From Dehalococcoidia bacterium (GTDB lineage: Bacteria > Chloroflexota > Dehalococcoidia > Lucifugimonadales > SHYF01): a stretch of 16,308 nucleotides of DNA. The notes under the pieces are model-generated. The model was not told the DNA's origin, searched no databases, and was given only the letters and a program-made list of their open reading frames with translations. Numbering within the stretch: position 1 is the stretch's first letter; each line of letters opens with the position of its first letter. The position numbers and the translations under genes were made by a program. The stretch spans positions 1 to 16,308 of the forward strand of contig SHYF01000018.1 of the NCBI GenBank assembly GCA_009692985.1, written 5' to 3'. This document shows, one piece after another, positions 7,031 through 14,875 of the stretch.

Positions 7031-8457
7031 CTCATGGTCCGCAGGCGTGGATTTAGCACAGGCTCCAGGGATAGAGTTACGAGAGCGAAGGTCATGGCGG
7101 TAGCGACAATCAGCAACCCGGGTGGCAACACCCACCACCAATAACCCACGTACACCGCCCCGGTCCGGAACCCGCTCTCCAGAATCTGGCCCCAGGTAGG
7201 AATGGACGGGTCGCCCAGGCCCAGGAAGCTGAGGCCGGCCTCGGCCAGGATGGCGGCAGGGGTGAAGAATATCATCTGGGCGAAGACGAAGGGCGCAATC
7301 TGGAACAGGATGTGCCGGAACATGATACGCATCCTGGAAGCCCCCAGAGCCTGAGTGGCCTCCACAAGCTGTCCTGTGCGGATCTGTAGCACCATGGAGC
7401 GCACCACGATGGTCAGACCAGGCCAGCCGAACAGGATCATGATGACAACCACCAGCCACAGCTTCTGCCCCAGGATGAATATGAGGAATATGAGGATTGG
7501 CAGCAGCGGAATGTTGCTCCAGACGTCGGACAGACGCTGGATGAGGATGTCTGTCTTGCCCCCCATGAAACCACTGACGATCCCCAAGAACGTTCCTATG
7601 GCCGTGGCCAGCAGAGAGGTGGACACGCCAATGGCCAGTGCCACTGGAAAACCAAACAGCAATCCCAGGGCCAGGTCTCGCCCCAGGGCGTCTGTGCCCA
7701 TCGCGCCATATGCCGTGCCGCCTAGAATCAGCTTGACGCCCCCCAGGGTGTCCGAGGCGTTTCCTACCAAGGCGCGCACGTTGAACTGGTATGTGCCGTT
7801 CAGGGACTGGAACTCCCCAGGCGATCCTTCCTCTGGGATGCCAAACAGCGCCTCTTCCAGCTTGCCCTGGAGCTGAGCGGGCGTCAGGGCAACACCGAAG
7901 TCTCTGCGCACCATTGAGGAGACAGCGTCAACGCTCTCCTGGTTCTCCGACAGGTTTACCCTGAAGGGTGCTTCCTGGTATCTCAAATAGGGAGGAGACT
8001 CGCCGAGTCGCGGACCCCGCACCACAATCTGGAGGAGCGTGACGCTCCGGCCATCGGGGCGAACCACCTCCACGGAGACCACGGGAGGGCGGTCGAAGAA
8101 CCGCACATCGGAGAGGACAAAGGCCATGAAGGTGGGCGGCAGCCGACGCCCATGATCATAGGCGAAGGTGTACAGGCGCTCCTGGCCGCCCACTATCTGG
8201 CCCGATGACGGTTCGCCTCCCGTGAGAACTACATGCGGTACGAATGCGTCCCGGCGGAACGCGCTCCACCAAACGGGAGGCGCGGCTTTAGGATTGTCCA
8301 CCCACTGGGCGGGGTTGTTCCAGCGCCTGGGGCCGAAGTCCATGGGAAACCGCACCAGCACATAGGCCGATACCAGCACCAGGGTAGCCAGGAAAACCAT
8401 TCCCAGCCTGCCTGACGCGCTGCTCAGCATCACCTGCACCGAATCACGCAGGTTCAT
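7027..8457 (-). CDS. Peptide/solute ABC transporter permease (DppC/OppC type) with large extracytoplasmic insert
   Basis: A 476-residue inner-membrane permease. DppC/OppC proteins are usually about 280-320 residues. One membrane helix lies at about 17-36, followed by about 210 mostly hydrophilic residues (roughly 40-250). The usual core then begins at GTDALGRD (254-261), runs through the EAA loop that contacts the ATPase (EATQALGASRMRIMFRHI, about 366-383), and reaches GLSFLGLGDPSIPTWG (408-423), a hallmark of the DppC group. The insert contains beta-rich stretches such as VVSVEVVRPDGRSVTLLQIVV (about 126-146) and should sit outside the membrane, where it could touch the binding protein. The chosen ATG (8457) has GAGGG 7 nt upstream; a TTG nine codons earlier is possible. 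The gene is preceded by a repeat element. Confidence 0.92.
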   Translation of the reverse strand: MNLRDSVQVMLSSASGRLGMVFLATLVLVSAYVLVRFPMDFGPRRWNNPAQWVDNPKAAPPVWWSAFRRDAFVPHVVLTGGEPSSGQIVGGQERLYTFAYDHGRRLPPTFMAFVLSDVRFFDRPPVVSVEVVRPDGRSVTLLQIVVRGPRLGESPPYLRYQEAPFRVNLSENQESVDAVSSMVRRDFGVALTPAQLQGKLEEALFGIPEEGSPGEFQSLNGTYQFNVRALVGNASDTLGGVKLILGGTAYGAMGTDALGRDLALGLLFGFPVALAIGVSTSLLATAIGTFLGIVSGFMGGKTDILIQRLSDVWSNIPLLPILIFLIFILGQKLWLVVVIMILFGWPGLTIVVRSMVLQIRTGQLVEATQALGASRMRIMFRHILFQIAPFVFAQMIFFTPAAILAEAGLSFLGLGDPSIPTWGQILESGFRTGAVYVGYWWWVLPPGLLIVATAMTFALVTLSLEPVLNPRLRTMR

Positions 8458-8487
8458 AAATACGCCCTCGGGCGACACATCCAAGAC

Positions 8488-8615
8488 CTACCGTGGTGGT
8501 AAAATCCACTTCGACCATCCCCCTGCCCCCTTCCTGGCCAGGAAGGGGGTAAGAGAGATATCTGGGGGATACCCCCAGACCCCCACCAGAGGGGCAAAGC
8601 CCCTCTGGACTCCCC
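8488..8615 (-). repeat. Intercistronic hairpin-rich repeat, copy 2
   Basis: The best-preserved copy, between the two permease genes. In transcript order it has three stems. CCAGAGGGGC/GCCCCTCTGG (8587-8609) has 10 bp around a 3-nt loop, and CTGGGGG/CCCCCAG (8562-8578) has 7 bp. CCCCCTTCCTGG/CCAGGAAGGGGG (8526-8549) is a perfect 24-bp palindrome. It continues through GGGGGATGGTCGA to a weaker tail. It begins 13 nt after the upstream stop and ends 30 nt before the next start. Confidence 0.85.
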
Positions 8616-8628
8616 AGAAACATCGCCA

Positions 8629-9678
8629 TCACGTATACCTGATTCTGGGGTCCAGGACAACGTAAATCACCTCCAGCGCAAACCTGGCCACCACATAAAT
8701 AAGCGTGAACATGAATGTGAGGGCCACAATCACACCCTCGTCGGCAGTAAGGATAGCGTCGTAGTACAAGCGGCCCATGCCCGGCCAGTTGAACACAGTC
8801 TCGGTGAGGATGGCCCCACCCAGGGAGCCGGCCAGCCCTAGCACCAGATTGGTGACTATGGGAGGAGCCGCCACGCGCAGAATGTAACGGCGCATCACGC
8901 GCCCCTCCGGCAGCCCCTTGGCTCTTGCCACGGTGACGAAGAACTCCTGCGCCGTGTTCAGAACCATGGTGCGCACGGTGTAAATCCATGCACCCAGGGA
9001 CACCAGCACCAGCGTAATCACAGGCAGCAAGGCGTGGCGCAGCAGGTCCAAAAACCGCAGCACGCCTCCTTGGGGCGGAGGCGAGCTGTACAGGCCGCCC
9101 GACGGCAACCATCGAAGCTCAAAGGCAAGCAGGAGTATGAGGAGGATCCCAGTCCACCATGCCGGCAGAGCGTAGGAGATAGCCGACAGGTAGGAGACGC
9201 TGCGGTCGAGACGGCTCCCCACGCGGGTTGCCAGCTTGACGCCAACCACCAGTCCAACGACTGCCGTGATGATTGAGGATGTGGTAAGGAGCAGGACGGT
9301 ATAGGGCAGACGCTCCAGCACTATGGACGTGACCTTGGGGCTACCCTTGAAACTGCGAAGGTTCCTGGCTTCCCCCAAGTCCAGGGTAATCACCCGCAGG
9401 ACGGTATTTGGAAGGCGAGTGTACCAAGGCCGGTCCAGGCCATAGAAACGCTCCAGTTCCCCGCGCCTGGCACGCAACGTCGCCTCCAGCTGGTCCGGGT
9501 CGCGGATGGTGCGTGCCAGGCCCTCCCGGATGCCGCGCAGATCCTCGCTAACGATGGCTGTGAGCATGCGGTCGGAAAAGCCAGTGGCTCCCAGGGCTAC
9601 CACTACCAGGACAAGCACCAGCAGAAGGACACCCAGGAGGGTGACGCCTCTTACGGCCAGGGTGAGCGCAAGGGACAT
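8629..9678 (-). CDS. Peptide/solute ABC transporter permease (DppB/OppB type)
   Basis: A 349-residue inner-membrane permease, close to the usual size of DppB. An N-terminal helix (about 8-32) is followed by an external loop containing the family pattern FYGLDRPWYTRL (78-89) and VTSIVLERLPYTVLLL (116-131). The core has about five more helices, and the EAA loop is VARAKGLPEGRVMRRYILRV (250-269). LTETVFNWPGMGRLYYDAI (291-309) and the C-terminal LDPRIRY (342-348) are highly typical of DppB. The ATG at 9678 has AAGGG about 7 nt upstream. It pairs with the DppC-type permease downstream; the genes are separated by a repeat copy. Confidence 0.93.
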   Translation of the reverse strand: MSLALTLAVRGVTLLGVLLLVLVLVVVALGATGFSDRMLTAIVSEDLRGIREGLARTIRDPDQLEATLRARRGELERFYGLDRPWYTRLPNTVLRVITLDLGEARNLRSFKGSPKVTSIVLERLPYTVLLLTTSSIITAVVGLVVGVKLATRVGSRLDRSVSYLSAISYALPAWWTGILLILLLAFELRWLPSGGLYSSPPPQGGVLRFLDLLRHALLPVITLVLVSLGAWIYTVRTMVLNTAQEFFVTVARAKGLPEGRVMRRYILRVAAPPIVTNLVLGLAGSLGGAILTETVFNWPGMGRLYYDAILTADEGVIVALTFMFTLIYVVARFALEVIYVVLDPRIRYT

Positions 9679-9705
9679 AGATGTGCCCTTTTCAAAGAGT
9701 CTGCC

Positions 9706-9803
9706 CTAACAGGGTAATGAGAAGCTTTTTCGACCATCCCCTTGCCCCCGTTCTTCCTGCATACTCAGGACAGGCTCAGGGGCTCCGCCCCTCTGGACTC
9801 CTC
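9706..9803 (-). repeat. Intercistronic hairpin-rich repeat, copy 3 (decayed)
   Basis: A shortened copy between the binding-protein and DppB-type genes. It keeps the start (GAGTCCAGAGGGGCGGAGCCCCTGAG on the minus strand, about 9777-9802), the GGGGATGGTCGA segment near 9730-9741 and the tail CATTACCCTGTTAG (9706-9719). The middle hairpin is missing and the third stem is scrambled. It starts 23 nt after the upstream stop and ends 27 nt before the next start. Confidence 0.6.
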
Positions 9804-9826
9804 TTTCCCAGGAGCTCGCTGCAATG

Positions 9827-12355
9827 CTACCTTCTGGCAATGCTTAGGGCTGGCGCGGTGCAGGAAAGCCCCCTGCTTCCTGAGACAGGCGTTCCGGTCG
9901 CAGACTGCCTCGCGGCGGGCGATGGCAAAGCCGTCACCTTCCCCGTCACTGCCTGAATGTCCAAGCGGCGCTCAGCGAGGGAGGATACCTGGTCGCTGGA
10001 GGCTACTACGAAGATTTGATACGGGCCGGGCGCAAGTCCCGCAGTGGCCGTGGCGGAAAGCTGAATGGTGTACTGGGTCGCGCTAACACGCTGCGCGTTG
10101 CCTTTGTCCACCACCTTGCCCTTCACCGGATCGAATAACAGGTAGCGCACCTCCACCTGGCCCGGGCCCTGGAGTAGGATGTTGGCCGTACCTCCCGACC
10201 CTATGCCTATGCCCGCGGATTCCACCGTCTCAATGGCTATCTCGGGAGGCGCACCTTTGTACCAATCGCCAGGTTTGAACGGATAGGATGCGTCGCGGAA
10301 GGCTAGAAGCTCCGCCGACTGGGCAGGCGGGTCGAAACGCACCAACTGGAACGGCCCGTTGCTTATCACTGCCATTCCGTACTTCTGTGTCCACTGGATG
10401 GTAGCGCCGTACCGCTTCAGGGCATCGTCTTTGGTAACCAGGGATGTGTTGCCCACCTGGAAGGCCTTGGCGGGATAGCTGCCCGCATCCCGCAAATCAG
10501 TCATTGCCCGGCGCAGCAGCCGGGTGTCGTTGTCCATTACCAGGCTGATCCATGGCACGTTGAAGCGCTGTGCCGCAGTGTCGCTGTAGGCGGCTTTCCT
10601 ATCCTCGAAGACCAGCTTGTCCATGCCGACCAGGACCTCCCACGGCGTGTTCACACCAGACAGGCTGGCGTACTCCGCTATGTAGTCCTGCGCAAAATGC
10701 CAGTAGTCTACGTACACTTCCAACTTGTCATTACCCACGATGCGAATGCCGCGTATCGTCTCCAGGTATGGCCTACTGGTGACAGCCTGGGCAAACTCGA
10801 TGCGAGACTTGTTTTCATCGTAGACCATGTCCCAGCGCTGATAGATGGAGTAGATGACATCGGCCATTGTGATAGGTTGGCCGTGGTGCCAGTTGGACTT
10901 GAAATACTTGGAATAGTCGAATGTGACTTTGCTGGTGGCTTTCAGCGAGCTACCCACGGCAGTCCAGGCGTCCTTCTTGGCATCCCAGAGGAAAGCATCC
11001 GCAGGCACGTCCAGCTTGCCACTGGGGCCGGCAGTAGCCACGTCGTAGGTAGCGCGGAAGGGTATGGGCAACCCTGTGAATGGGTGCCGCCATAGGGGTG
11101 GGTCGTAGACGTTCTGCCAGATGTCGTTGCTATACACGTCTCCGAATCCACCTACGGGATTCCAGGTGCTGCGCTCCGTCCAGACCCACAGGTTGCCCAC
11201 GGTCAATGTATCCTTGCCGGGTATGTAGGCTTCGCGGAGCGTCCAGATAGACCTGGGGCCAGCAGATATGTCCTGGGTGACGCCCTGCAGCTTGGTGGTG
11301 GCAGGCAGGCTGTTGACTATGGTGGCCAGCCACAGGCGAACCGACTCCTGCACAGACAGGGCTGTCATCTCCTGGTACAGCTTGTTGCGCTCCTCCACTG
11401 TCTGGAAGCTCCCCTGGAACAGCTTCTTGCCCAGCTCGTCCAGGCGAGGATTCTCGTACTGCCAGAAGCCCGACTCCTGCCAGCCGGGCATGTTTCCCAG
11501 CCAGGGCGCTGCCATGCTGTTGATGGTCCCGTAGTCGTATCTCTCCGCGGAGCCGCGGCTCCAACCCTCGGTGTACAGGTGCCAGTCCAAGAGCTGCGGG
11601 TCTGTGCCGTAGACCGTCAGGATGGCAGGGCCAAACTGTTGGTAGTTGGATGCCACCTCAAAGCCCAGGCTACGGAGCTGGGACGCGATTAGGTCGCCCA
11701 CGTCCTTGCGCTCGTCCTCCGCGCGGATGATGAACTTCAACTGGATTGGCTTGCCATTGAAGTTCCACTTGCCGCCCTGGAGCGAGGCTCCGGCCTTCTG
11801 CATGGCCTCTGTCATCATCTGCCGCGCCAGCTCCGGGTCATAGGTGATGTCCTCCTCCTTGAGTTGGTCATAGACGGTGAGATAGTCGTAGTCAAATGGG
11901 CCAACCTGGGCCAGCATTGGCTCGCCCAGGCCCTTGTAAATCTCCTGGGCAATAAACCGCCTGTCAATGGCGTACTGAAGGGCAAATCGCACCTCGCGGA
12001 TAGAGAACGGGTTCAGCTCCACTTTGGGGTTCTGCGTTGGGGCAGCGTTCAGGATTAGAGAGATGCTGGATGCAGGTGCCCGGTACACCTTCACGTCCGG
12101 CACGTTCTGGAGTCTGCGGGCCGCCTCCGTCTTCAGGCTGAACTCGTAGATGTCCATCTTGCCAGCCTGGAGCTCGGCACTGGCAACGTCCACGTGGAAA
12201 CCCTGGAACAGGATGCGCTCCGAGGCCGGGCCTGGCTTCTGGTGGGGCGGCTGGTACTCTGTCTGGGGCTGCGCCCACGTGATTGGAGCCAGCTCCAGGC
12301 CCACCACCAGGCCCACCATGAGGGCGATAAACTTGAGTCGGCTACTTATGCGCAT
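9827..12355 (-). CDS. ABC transporter solute-binding protein, family 5 (SBP_bac_5), circularly permuted order, with C-terminal beta domain
   Basis: An 842-residue exported binding protein for the importer encoded just downstream; typical family 5 members are about 500-600 residues. Residues 1-28 form a Sec signal peptide (basic start, hydrophobic core, cleavage probably after WA at 27-28); there is no lipobox. Elements that normally come late appear first: ELQAGKMDIYEF (61-72), the PxxxxxLxLN-like VYRAPASSISLILN (90-103), and NPFSIREVRFALQYAIDRRFI (115-135). Elements that normally come first appear after residue 382: DTLTVGNLWVW (382-392), the QNVYDPPLW segment (414-422), NWHHGQPITMADVIYSI (488-504, equivalent to FHDGxxxTAxDV), and GPFQLVRFDPPAQSAELLAF (667-686). 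Residues about 724-803 add a beta-rich domain, and a low-complexity tail follows. The ATG start has a modest purine-rich upstream region. The permutation is seen directly in motif order; the ligand is unknown. Confidence 0.9.
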   Translation of the reverse strand: MRISSRLKFIALMVGLVVGLELAPITWAQPQTEYQPPHQKPGPASERILFQGFHVDVASAELQAGKMDIYEFSLKTEAARRLQNVPDVKVYRAPASSISLILNAAPTQNPKVELNPFSIREVRFALQYAIDRRFIAQEIYKGLGEPMLAQVGPFDYDYLTVYDQLKEEDITYDPELARQMMTEAMQKAGASLQGGKWNFNGKPIQLKFIIRAEDERKDVGDLIASQLRSLGFEVASNYQQFGPAILTVYGTDPQLLDWHLYTEGWSRGSAERYDYGTINSMAAPWLGNMPGWQESGFWQYENPRLDELGKKLFQGSFQTVEERNKLYQEMTALSVQESVRLWLATIVNSLPATTKLQGVTQDISAGPRSIWTLREAYIPGKDTLTVGNLWVWTERSTWNPVGGFGDVYSNDIWQNVYDPPLWRHPFTGLPIPFRATYDVATAGPSGKLDVPADAFLWDAKKDAWTAVGSSLKATSKVTFDYSKYFKSNWHHGQPITMADVIYSIYQRWDMVYDENKSRIEFAQAVTSRPYLETIRGIRIVGNDKLEVYVDYWHFAQDYIAEYASLSGVNTPWEVLVGMDKLVFEDRKAAYSDTAAQRFNVPWISLVMDNDTRLLRRAMTDLRDAGSYPAKAFQVGNTSLVTKDDALKRYGATIQWTQKYGMAVISNGPFQLVRFDPPAQSAELLAFRDASYPFKPGDWYKGAPPEIAIETVESAGIGIGSGGTANILLQGPGQVEVRYLLFDPVKGKVVDKGNAQRVSATQYTIQLSATATAGLAPGPYQIFVVASSDQVSSLAERRLDIQAVTGKVTALPSPAARQSATGTPVSGSRGLSCTAPALSIARR

Positions 12356-12396
12356 GAGACCTGCCGTTCTCTCCAGGGCGCTGTGACCATGCCTTG

Positions 12397-12523
12397 GTAG
12401 TGTGATGAAAAACTCCTTCGACCATCCCCCTTACCCCATTCCTGGCCAGGAATGGGGTAAAAGAGATATATGGGGGATACCCCCAGACCCCTACCAAAGG
12501 GGCTTTGCCCCTCTGGACTCCCC
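12397..12523 (-). repeat. Intercistronic hairpin-rich repeat, copy 4
   Basis: A copy between the propeller and binding-protein genes. The third stem is TTACCCCATTCCTGG/CCAGGAATGGGGTAA (12431-12460), a perfect 30-bp palindrome. Compared with copy 2, one C-G pair is replaced by A-T on both arms (A12438 with T12453), a compensatory change. The middle stem TGGGGG/CCCCCA (12471-12485) is intact; the first stem (near 12495-12515) has one mismatch. It begins 30 nt after the upstream stop and ends 41 nt before the next start. Confidence 0.85.
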
Positions 12524-12553
12524 TTGTTGCGCTGGCCTTCCCACGGACTTCGC

Positions 12554-14875
12554 TCATCTCCTGCTCCTGCGATTACGTACATAGAGGCCCGCCATCATCA
12601 GACCCACCAGCGCCAGGCCGTCTGCCCCTACTAAGGGGCCGCCGCCGGCCGGCGATAAGCCACAGGATATTCCGCCACCGCCTTTAGACGCAGCGACAGG
12701 GGTAGTGATGGCAACCGCCGCAGGAACGCTGCCGGCAGGCAGGCCAGCCTTCTGCTGCAAGGCGTCCAGGCGACTAAGCACTTCGTCCAGCTTGTCCGTG
12801 GCCTCCTGAATGGTGTCGAAGCCGAAGTCCATGAAGAAAGAGGAGCTTGCTACGTTGCCCGACTCCTCAATCGCCCGCACCGTATGGGCGCCCCTGCCAG
12901 CGATTGGGATGAAAAACCGTGTGGAGAACCGGCCATCGGCCTGAGTCCGCGATGCGGATACGATGACACCCGCCACCTCAATGAACACCTCCCGGTCCGG
13001 CTGGAAGTTGAACCCCTGGACAATTACATCTTTGCCTCCAGCCCCGGAAGGCGGAGATATAAGGATAGACGGCGTAGGCATCAGCTTCTTCCGGGCAAAG
13101 GCAATCTTCTGATTGGGAGAGCCAAACTCGCCCAGGCGGCCATCGGCCCACACCATGTATACCTCTTCTCCTGTGGCGGCGATGGCGAAGTAGTCACCTA
13201 TGAACCTGCCGCCGGGGAAGGCCCGGCTGGGGTTGGAGCCGAAATCAGTGACCCGGCTATTCCGGCTCCAGGTCTGGCCGCCGTTCTCCGAGGTGGCATT
13301 GTAGATGTGGAACCGGACGCGGGTGGGGTCGTCCCGGAAGTCGCCCCACATTGCGTGAATGGTGCCCTTGGGGTCAACAGCCACCTCTGGGAAGAACTGA
13401 AAGCTGCCTGTTTCGTCGTCGTTGACGCGGATGCGACGGCCCCAGGTGTCCCCCTTGTTGGTTGAGCTGACCATGTAGACGTCACCATCGTCTTCCGGAT
13501 TGTCCGTGGGAATGCCCACGTACGCCACATACACCTCCCCCTTGGGGCCTATCCCCAGCTTGGGGAAGGCCGATGACCACGAGCGGAAGGCGTGGTCACG
13601 AGACCTGAATCCGGGCTCCAGGAAGCTGGCAGCCCGCTTAGGTCGCTTGAACGTGACACCTGCATCGTCGGACCGTGAGACGTAGATCTCGGCCCGGCCT
13701 TCAAAAGTATCGTCATCCGTTGTGTCCAGCCAGGTCACGTAGACAGTGCCATCGGGAGCCACATCCACATCCGGCCCCTGGACCACCTTGCGCGGACCGC
13801 TGGCTGGCCCCAGCTCCTGCTTGGTCCTGCTACCGTCCGTTGACTGGTTGAGCAGGATGGTATACTTGGCCCGGGGACTTACCTCTATGGGCTTGCTCCA
13901 AGTCACGCCTCCGTCCATGGAGCAAACCGACTCTATGACAGTCTCCAGACGGACCGGCACCACGAAGGGAAGCTCGTCCACCCAGTATAGGGCGGCCGTC
14001 TCGATGAAATTGGTGTAAACGACATAGATAACGTCCTTATCGGGCAAGGTCGGGCTGCGACCTATGGCCATCCACGGCTTGTCCAAAAACCTGGACTCTA
14101 TCTCCCCTCGCTGGCGCCCGCCCGAGCTTGGCAGATTGCGGGTGGTCACGCCGCTGCGCGACGACTGGACTGGATTCTCCCACGTCTCGCCACCATCAGG
14201 TGAAGTGGAAATGGAGATGGCAGAGACCAAGGCCTGTCCCAGGATGTTCCCAACTGTATACTCGTCCACATCCAGGGAGATGTAGGCGTAGTAGGCCTTG
14301 CCCTTGCTGTCAAATGCAACGATGGGGTCGCCTGCCGCACCCATGTCTTGCCTGGGATACCTGGCCCGGTTAGGCCCCTTCCACGTGGCCCCTCCGTCTA
14401 TGCTGGAGTAGGTCACCATGTTGGGGAAGTTGTAGTCAATCATCCCCACCAGTATGTGGTCGGGGTCTTTGGGGTCAACGGCAAGGCTCGGCTCCGTCTG
14501 ATACGTGGCAGATGAAAAGTCAGTGGGAATCAGCACGTTGCGACTAAACTTGGCCGATGGGTCACGGTATGGCACCATGACAGCGCCTCCACCACCTGCC
14601 TGGGCCGCTGGGCTGCCTCCGCCAGAAGAAGCAGGGGCTTCTTTGACATCCCCCAACTCACGGCTCAGCACTGGATCCAGGCCGCTGGTAATGAGCCACA
14701 TGCGCCCGGAGAGCATCTTGCTGAATGCATCCGTTGGAGATGTCATCTCCCCAGGCTTCAGCTTTCCTTGCCCAATGGCTTCCTCACCCTCGCCAGCATA
14801 GACCGCCGCGACTGGGATCAGAAAAGCAAGGAGAATCAGAATGGATACGACGTTATGTCTTCGCTTTTGGCTCAT
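12554..14875 (-). CDS. Secreted six-Asp-box (BNR/sialidase-like) beta-propeller with Ig-like domain and C-terminal membrane anchor
   Basis: A 773-residue cell-surface protein. A signal peptide (about 1-27) is followed by a Gly-rich linker to about 100. Six Asp-box repeats follow: SSIDGGATW (157-165), STSPDGGETW (223-232), CSMDGGVTW (318-326), SRSDDAGVTF (400-409), SSTNKGDTW (470-478) and ATSENGGQTW (527-536), consistent with a six-bladed propeller. Residues about 600-685 look like an IPT/Ig-like sandwich (ISPPSGAGGKDVIVQGFNF). A short coiled coil (687-710) comes next. The C-terminus has GGGGISCGLSPAGG (732-745), a hydrophobic helix (752-766) and RNRRSRR, a layout like CTERM sorting signals. 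Sialidase active-site residues are not evident to me, so binding or another hydrolase role is equally possible. The ATG at 14875 directly begins the signal peptide and has GAGG 11 nt upstream; a GTG at 14917 is an alternative. It is the first gene of the minus-strand cluster. Confidence 0.88.
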   Translation of the reverse strand: MSQKRRHNVVSILILLAFLIPVAAVYAGEGEEAIGQGKLKPGEMTSPTDAFSKMLSGRMWLITSGLDPVLSRELGDVKEAPASSGGGSPAAQAGGGGAVMVPYRDPSAKFSRNVLIPTDFSSATYQTEPSLAVDPKDPDHILVGMIDYNFPNMVTYSSIDGGATWKGPNRARYPRQDMGAAGDPIVAFDSKGKAYYAYISLDVDEYTVGNILGQALVSAISISTSPDGGETWENPVQSSRSGVTTRNLPSSGGRQRGEIESRFLDKPWMAIGRSPTLPDKDVIYVVYTNFIETAALYWVDELPFVVPVRLETVIESVCSMDGGVTWSKPIEVSPRAKYTILLNQSTDGSRTKQELGPASGPRKVVQGPDVDVAPDGTVYVTWLDTTDDDTFEGRAEIYVSRSDDAGVTFKRPKRAASFLEPGFRSRDHAFRSWSSAFPKLGIGPKGEVYVAYVGIPTDNPEDDGDVYMVSSTNKGDTWGRRIRVNDDETGSFQFFPEVAVDPKGTIHAMWGDFRDDPTRVRFHIYNATSENGGQTWSRNSRVTDFGSNPSRAFPGGRFIGDYFAIAATGEEVYMVWADGRLGEFGSPNQKIAFARKKLMPTPSILISPPSGAGGKDVIVQGFNFQPDREVFIEVAGVIVSASRTQADGRFSTRFFIPIAGRGAHTVRAIEESGNVASSSFFMDFGFDTIQEATDKLDEVLSRLDALQQKAGLPAGSVPAAVAITTPVAASKGGGGISCGLSPAGGGPLVGADGLALVGLMMAGLYVRNRRSRR

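Noticed and set aside
7031..7459. Upstream extension of the OppD/DppD-type ATPase frame
   Set aside because: It overlaps the conserved C-terminal part of the permease in another frame. Its composition (Arg/His/Gly-rich) is that of a shadow frame, and the ATGA start at 7030 fits better.
8488..8615. Repeat copies as ordinary rho-independent terminators
   Set aside because: The strong stems are not followed by a U-run. They lie inside an operon whose downstream genes would then be cut off from the first genes.
8444..9112. Minus-strand ORF of 222 codons overlapping the DppB gene and the repeat
   Set aside because: It is a shifted frame of the permease gene that continues through a repeat copy; no conserved features.
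12494..12523. Possible CRISPR-like repetition among the GC-rich repeats
   Set aside because: The four copies are kilobases apart, lie between genes, and lack regular spacers; no cas genes are present.
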